NCBI GenBank assembly: GCA_018899995.1
Contig: JAHIHE010000132.1
Location: 1 to 7,640 of the forward strand
Direction: 5' to 3'
DNA from: Patescibacteria group bacterium
GTDB taxonomy: Bacteria; Patescibacteriota; Minisyncoccia; JAHIHE01
Length of the DNA stretch: 7,640 nt
The translations under genes and the position numbers were made by a program. Under the pieces are notes generated by a model. It saw nothing but the letters and a program-made list of their open reading frames with translations, searched no databases and was not told where the DNA came from. This document shows, one piece after another, positions 5,361 to 7,640 of the stretch. Numbering within the stretch: position 1 is the first letter of the stretch; every line of letters begins with the position of its first letter.

Positions 5361-5361
5361 T

Positions 5362-5394
5362 AAAAAAAGAAGGGTAATACTTGTTAGTATACCC
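5362..5394 (-). terminator. Intrinsic terminator ending the minus-strand RNA unit
   Basis: On the minus strand, GGGT plus ATACT (5394-5386) pairs with AGTAT plus ACCC (5381-5372) around AACA, with one bulged base, and is followed by TTCTTTTTTT (5371-5362). A weaker U8-tailed A/T stem lies just before it (5430-5398). Together they should stop RNA coming from the promoter at 5600-5628. Confidence 0.6.
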
Positions 5395-5505
5395 CCCAAA
5401 AAAAACAAAACTTTGAAAAATTGTGTTTTGGTTCACTATTATCATTCTCTAATTAAAGAGTCTAATAAGGGGCAGAACCAAATGTTGGGTGGTCATCGGT
5501 GTAGT

Positions 5506-5577
5506 TTATCCCGCAATTGCGAAAACGGCTTCAAAGCCGCATTTATCGCCTGCCTTATGCGGGCAGGATTTTACCAT
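5506..5577 (-). CDS. Putative 23-residue small protein with two cysteines
   Basis: ATG (5577-5575) follows GGGAGGTG (5592-5585) by 7 nt. This is a full match to the 16S anti-Shine-Dalgarno and the only strong one in the window. The predicted 5' leader is only about 17 nt. The peptide starts MVKSCPHKAGDKCGFEA and ends at TAA 5508-5506; Cys5, His7 and Cys13 could bind metal, but this is a guess. Codons 5-10 overlap a CCTGCC/GGCAGG palindrome. With codons this few, coding bias cannot be judged. The ribosome binding site and promoter argue for translation, and the many hairpins argue for an RNA function. Confidence 0.4.
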   Translation of the reverse strand: MVKSCPHKAGDKCGFEAVFAIAG

Positions 5578-5599
5578 TGCTTTTCACCTCCCATTAGAA

Positions 5600-5628
5600 A
5601 GTATAGCATAAATGGCTTAAAGAACCAA
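5600..5628 (-). promoter_or_regulatory. Extended -10 promoter at the 3' end of amrS
   Basis: On the minus strand, TTGGTT (5628-5623), a 17-bp spacer and TATACT (5605-5600) are preceded by TGC, giving an extended -10 box. The -35 box lies just inside the 3' end of amrS. Start of transcription is expected near 5594, immediately before the GGGAGGTG ribosome binding site. Confidence 0.6.
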
Positions 5629-6642
5629 GCTCAAATCCTGTCCGCAATTTCTGCATTTGCCGTTTTTGTCAAACCGCATAATGCTGTATTCGTATCGGTC
5701 AATCATCATTTGCCGGCACTTCGGGCAATAGGTGTCTTCGTAATACGCGCCAGGCAGATTTCCCGTGTAAACATATTTTAAGCCCTTTTTTTGGCCCATT
5801 TTGCAAATTTTCACTATTGTTTCAACAGGAGTCGCGAGAATATTAACGAGTTTATAAGCCGGATAAAATTGGGAGATATGCCAGGGCGTTTCCGGACCCA
5901 TTTCTTTCAATATCCAGTCCGCCATTTTTTCAAGCATTGCCATATCGTCGCTTATGCCCGGAATAACAAGAGTGGTGATTTCCACCCAGACCTTTTTGGC
6001 TTTCAGAAGTTTTAGCGAATCCAAAACCGGCTGAAGCGCTCCGCCGCAATTTGCGCGGTAAAATTTGTCTGAAAAAGATTTGAAGTCAATATTTGCCGCG
6101 TCCAAATGCGGCGCGATAACCCCAATGCATTCCGCGGTCATATAGCCGTTTGAAACCCAAGTATTTTTCAATTTGTATTTTTTCGCCTGTCTCATGGTGT
6201 CAAGCGCGTATTCAACAAAAACAGCGGGTTCGGTGTATGTATAGGAAATGCTTGAGCAATTGGTGTCCAAAGCCATTTTAACGATTTTTGCCGGCGGCCA
6301 ATCTTCGCCTTCAATGGTTTGCGTGCCGATTTTCGGCGCCTGTGAAATCGGCCAATTCTGGCAGTTGTCGCAGCGAAAACTGCATCCGACCGTTGCCACG
6401 GACAACGATTTTGAGCCGGGCAGAAAATGGAAAAACGGCTTTTTTTCAATCGGGTCAATATTCACGGCAATTGCTTTTCCGTAAACCAGCGAATAAAGTT
6501 TTCCATTCTGATTTTCACGAACGCCGCAAATTCCTTGGCGTCCCGGATGAATCAAGCATTTATGGCTGCAGGTAATACAGCGCACCTTGTTTTTCTCCAG
6601 CTTTTTCCAAAGTTTTGAATGGCAAAGTTTGGGCATATGCAT
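5617..6642 (-). CDS. amrS: AmmeMemoRadiSam system radical SAM enzyme AmrS
   Basis: This is a radical SAM protein of the PflA-like COG1180 group. It has 341 residues, the normal length. The 4Fe-4S motif is GCSFRCDNCQN (C87-x3-C91-x2-C94). The N-terminus has the AmrS-type cysteine block RCITCSHKCL...GICGVREN (C22, C25, C29, C39). The C-terminus has a zinc-ribbon-like C306-x2-C309-x20-C330-x2-C333 after YTGNLPGAYYEDTYCP. The middle contains the family segments SYTYTEPAVF and HISQFYPAYKL. Its partners in other genomes are AmrA (AMMECR1) and AmrB (Memo); none is in this window, and its substrate is unproven. ATG 6642 is two codons before a second ATG, so either is possible; neither has a ribosome binding site. 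It is divergent from thpR across a 133-bp control region. Confidence 0.95.
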   Translation of the reverse strand: MHMPKLCHSKLWKKLEKNKVRCITCSHKCLIHPGRQGICGVRENQNGKLYSLVYGKAIAVNIDPIEKKPFFHFLPGSKSLSVATVGCSFRCDNCQNWPISQAPKIGTQTIEGEDWPPAKIVKMALDTNCSSISYTYTEPAVFVEYALDTMRQAKKYKLKNTWVSNGYMTAECIGVIAPHLDAANIDFKSFSDKFYRANCGGALQPVLDSLKLLKAKKVWVEITTLVIPGISDDMAMLEKMADWILKEMGPETPWHISQFYPAYKLVNILATPVETIVKICKMGQKKGLKYVYTGNLPGAYYEDTYCPKCRQMMIDRYEYSIMRFDKNGKCRNCGQDLSLVL

Positions 6643-6650
6643 AGTTAGAA

Positions 6651-6744
6651 AGTTTGTAAAGTTATAAAGTTCGTAAAGTAAATAAATATAAAGCCGTATT
6701 ATTTTTCTTTATAAACTTTATAAACTTGATGAACTTTATAAACT
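6651..6744. repeat. Imperfect 30-nt inverted repeat in the amrS 5' region
   Basis: The left arm (6651-6679) and the reverse complement of the right arm (6715-6744) agree at most positions; the right arm is one base longer. Each arm is built from degenerate units of AAGTT-TATAA type, so the region is also a set of short tandem repeats. The 35-nt loop is A/T-rich. It lies between the amrS start and the divergent -10 boxes, so in amrS RNA it would form a weak 5' UTR hairpin. In DNA it could be a multi-site operator. Confidence 0.55.
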
Positions 6745-6769
6745 CAGGTATATTATACCATAGTATAAT
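6741..6769 (+). promoter_or_regulatory. Promoter of thpR with consensus -10, probably leaderless
   Basis: TATAAT (6764-6769) is a perfect -10 box ending 6 bp before ATG 6776, so transcription should begin at or next to the start codon. The -35 region (about 6741-6746, AACTCA) is poor. There is no room for a ribosome binding site, which supports a leaderless mRNA. Confidence 0.5.
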
Positions 6770-6772
6770 ATA
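6749..6772. promoter_or_regulatory. Perfect 10-bp dyad overlapping divergent -10 boxes (operator-like)
   Basis: TATATTATAC (6749-6758) and GTATAATATA (6763-6772) are exact reverse complements around CATA. Each arm contains TATAAT: 6764-6769 on plus, serving thpR, and 6757-6752 on minus, possibly serving amrS. An overlapping GGTATA-T-TATACC palindrome spans 6747-6759. A dimeric regulator bound here would block both promoters. The AT content lowers the significance. Confidence 0.45.
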
Positions 6773-6775
6773 AAT

Positions 6776-7324
6776 ATGCAAAGGCGAATTTTTATTGCTA
6801 TAAATTTACCCCAAGAAATAAAGAACAAACTTTTAGATTGGCAGAAAAAGCGGTTTATAAACTCCGTCAAGGGGATTAGTTGGACAAAAATGGATAATTT
6901 TCATATAACGCTGGTTTTTATGGGTGAAATTGAAGAATATATGGTTGATAAACTGCTGGAAGCAGCGCGCGCGACTGCTAAAAATTTCAAGCCGTTTGAA
7001 ATCAGCGTTGACAGAATCCATATCGGTCCGAATTTGAATACACCTCGGATGATATGGCTTTCGGGTCCGGAAAATAAAGACCTTTCTACTTTGGCGCGGC
7101 AATTCACTGATGGTTTGAAAAAAGAGGGGATAGAGTTAAACAATAATCACGGCTTCAAACTCCATATTACTTTGGCGCGGGCGAGAAATGACGAACTGCG
7201 GGATGTTAAAATTGATGAAAAATTTGAGCATTCTTTTTTGGCGGAATCAGTGGAGGTGATGGAGAGCAGATTGTTGCCAGATGGGCCGAAATATAGCGTT
7301 TTGGAAAAAATTAAGTTTGAGTAA
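6776..7324 (+). CDS. thpR: RNA 2',3'-cyclic phosphodiesterase (2H family, ThpR/LigT)
   Basis: This enzyme opens 2',3'-cyclic phosphates on RNA ends, giving 2'-phosphates; older work describes reversible 2'-5' RNA ligation for the same family. The 182-residue length is normal. Both catalytic H-x-T motifs are present: H43-I-T45 in NFHITLVFMG and H130-I-T132 in KLHITLARAR. The N-terminus RRIFIAINLP and the segment between (IHIGPNLNTPRMIWL) fit the two-lobed fold. The start is ATG 6776, 7 nt after a perfect TATAAT and probably leaderless. It is divergent from amrS and convergent with the partial gene at the right edge, with an AT-rich hairpin beginning at its stop codon. No RtcA or RtcB partner is in view. 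Confidence 0.95.
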   Translation: MQRRIFIAINLPQEIKNKLLDWQKKRFINSVKGISWTKMDNFHITLVFMGEIEEYMVDKLLEAARATAKNFKPFEISVDRIHIGPNLNTPRMIWLSGPENKDLSTLARQFTDGLKKEGIELNNNHGFKLHITLARARNDELRDVKIDEKFEHSFLAESVEVMESRLLPDGPKYSVLEKIKFE

Positions 7325-7363
7325 TAAATAATTAAGTTGTAATAAACAGAATTATTTATTACT
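7320..7363. terminator. AT-rich 14-bp inverted repeat between convergent genes
   Basis: AGTAATAAATAATT (7320-7333) is the exact reverse complement of 7350-7363, with a 16-nt loop. It includes the thpR stop codon. There is no T tract on either side, so a bidirectional terminator is only inferred from its place between convergent genes. A very small mobile-element remnant is an alternative. Confidence 0.4.
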
Positions 7364-7410
7364 ACCTCTAAAATGTCGTACAACGTATCCGCGTATCTGA
7401 AATTTTAAAA

Positions 7411-7640
7411 CTAATTTTCAATATTTTTTGGTCTTTTCCCCCTTGGTATTATAGTAAATTTTAGTCGGTGAATACTTGATTCCGAAATATTCCCCTTAAC
7501 ACCAGCTTCAACAACTTTTAAAAAAGATACGCTTGTTTTGCCTTCTGCTGATGAACCAGTGGAAACAGCAACATCAAATTCTATACCATTTCCATTATCA
7601 TTATTTATACCAAATTTATGGGTGTCAGTTTCAGCTTCAA
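7411..7640 (-). CDS. C-terminal part of a possible trypco2-domain protein (runs off the window)
   Basis: An open minus-strand frame enters at the right edge and ends at TAG 7413-7411, leaving the last 75 residues. The visible part alternates beta-strand-like stretches: GIEFDVAVSTGSS, then TSVSFLKVVEAGVKG and SSIHRLKFTIIPRGKRP. The shape of a central F-x-V-V segment, a small-residue turn, and a final HR-L-K-F-T-I-x-P strand matches what I know of trypco2, the domain that co-occurs with trypsin-like and NTPase conflict-system proteins. If so, it would act in a defence or effector setting, probably as an adaptor. The N-terminal partner domain lies outside the window, so function is unsettled. 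The coding call is firm and the domain call moderate. Confidence 0.6.
   Translation of the reverse strand, partial: EAETDTHKFGINNDNGNGIEFDVAVSTGSSAEGKTSVSFLKVVEAGVKGNISESSIHRLKFTIIPRGKRPKNIEN

Larger units (their letters stand above)
5362..5594 (-). ncRNA. Putative structured RNA or leader with a 23-codon ORF, about 230 nt
   Basis: This is a minus-strand unit between a strong promoter (5600-5628) and a terminator (5394-5362), filling the gap after amrS. The RNA would begin near A5594. It can fold into CCTGCC/GGCAGG (5567-5549), CGGCT-TTGA-AGCCG (near 5538-5525), a CGCAATTGCG palindrome (5521-5512), and a long arm closed by TTTGGTTC/GAACCAAA (5482-5475 with 5434-5427) with inner pairs CTCT/AGAG. 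It also holds a short ORF with an excellent ribosome binding site, listed separately. It may be a small mRNA, a structured RNA or both. I do not recognise the family; it is not tmRNA, SRP RNA or RNase P RNA. Confidence 0.45.

Noticed and set aside
5413..5781. 122-codon plus-strand ORF across the amrS 3' end
   Set aside because: It is antisense to amrS and to the minus-strand RNA unit, with no promoter and no recognisable domain.
6192..6458. ORFs in other frames inside amrS (6192-6458 minus, 6248-6618 plus)
   Set aside because: They are shadow frames of a well-conserved radical SAM gene.
1..7640. CRISPR array, tRNA or rRNA genes
   Set aside because: I found no regularly spaced repeats, no tRNA cloverleaf and no rRNA signature on either strand.

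Overview
The window looks like a piece of a Candidate Phyla Radiation (Patescibacteria, Parcubacteria-like) genome. The evidence is low GC, tightly packed short genes, almost no Shine-Dalgarno sites, TAA stops with no sign of recoded TGA, small orphan membrane proteins, and an inverted-repeat element encoding the NPVRNSKLNG...NISNGV peptides that I recall from many Parcubacteria proteins. This assignment is inferred from style, not from a marker gene.

Layout. 1-113: no recognisable gene. 114-808 (+): an NYN-domain nuclease gene broken by a 107-bp MITE-like element with 18-bp inverted ends and a 3-bp TAT duplication. Removing 110 bp restores a 194-residue frame. 808-918 (-): a compact small-RNA unit with a TTGACA/TATACT promoter, hairpins and an intrinsic terminator. 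1021-4779 (+): a run of genes for fpg/mutM, a SpoIIM-family membrane protein, an unknown two-helix membrane protein, a PolB-like 3'-5' exonuclease and myo-inositol-1-phosphate synthase. It ends at 4793-5038 with an AtpI-like protein. A second MITE-like element (2913-2995) sits one base after the ancestral start codon of the exonuclease and now supplies its start. 5041-5319 (-): a small unrecognised protein with a GC-rich palindrome inserted in frame. 5362-5628 (-): a second promoter-to-terminator unit, carrying the only strong ribosome binding site in the window, a 23-codon ORF and several hairpins. 5617-6642 (-): the radical SAM enzyme AmrS. 6643-6775: a divergent control region with a perfect 10-bp dyad over both -10 boxes and a long imperfect inverted repeat. 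6776-7324 (+): the 2H phosphodiesterase ThpR, probably leaderless. 7411-7640 (-): the C-terminal end of a possible trypco2-domain protein.

How the genes fit together. Fpg and the exonuclease suggest DNA repair or processing. ThpR and the broken NYN protein belong to RNA-processing families. Ino1 supplies inositol phosphate. No single pathway links all of them. The most unusual content is non-coding: two different non-autonomous elements whose empty sites can be rebuilt from the sequence, two apparently unannotated minus-strand RNA units, and several GC-rich palindromes inside an AT-rich genome.
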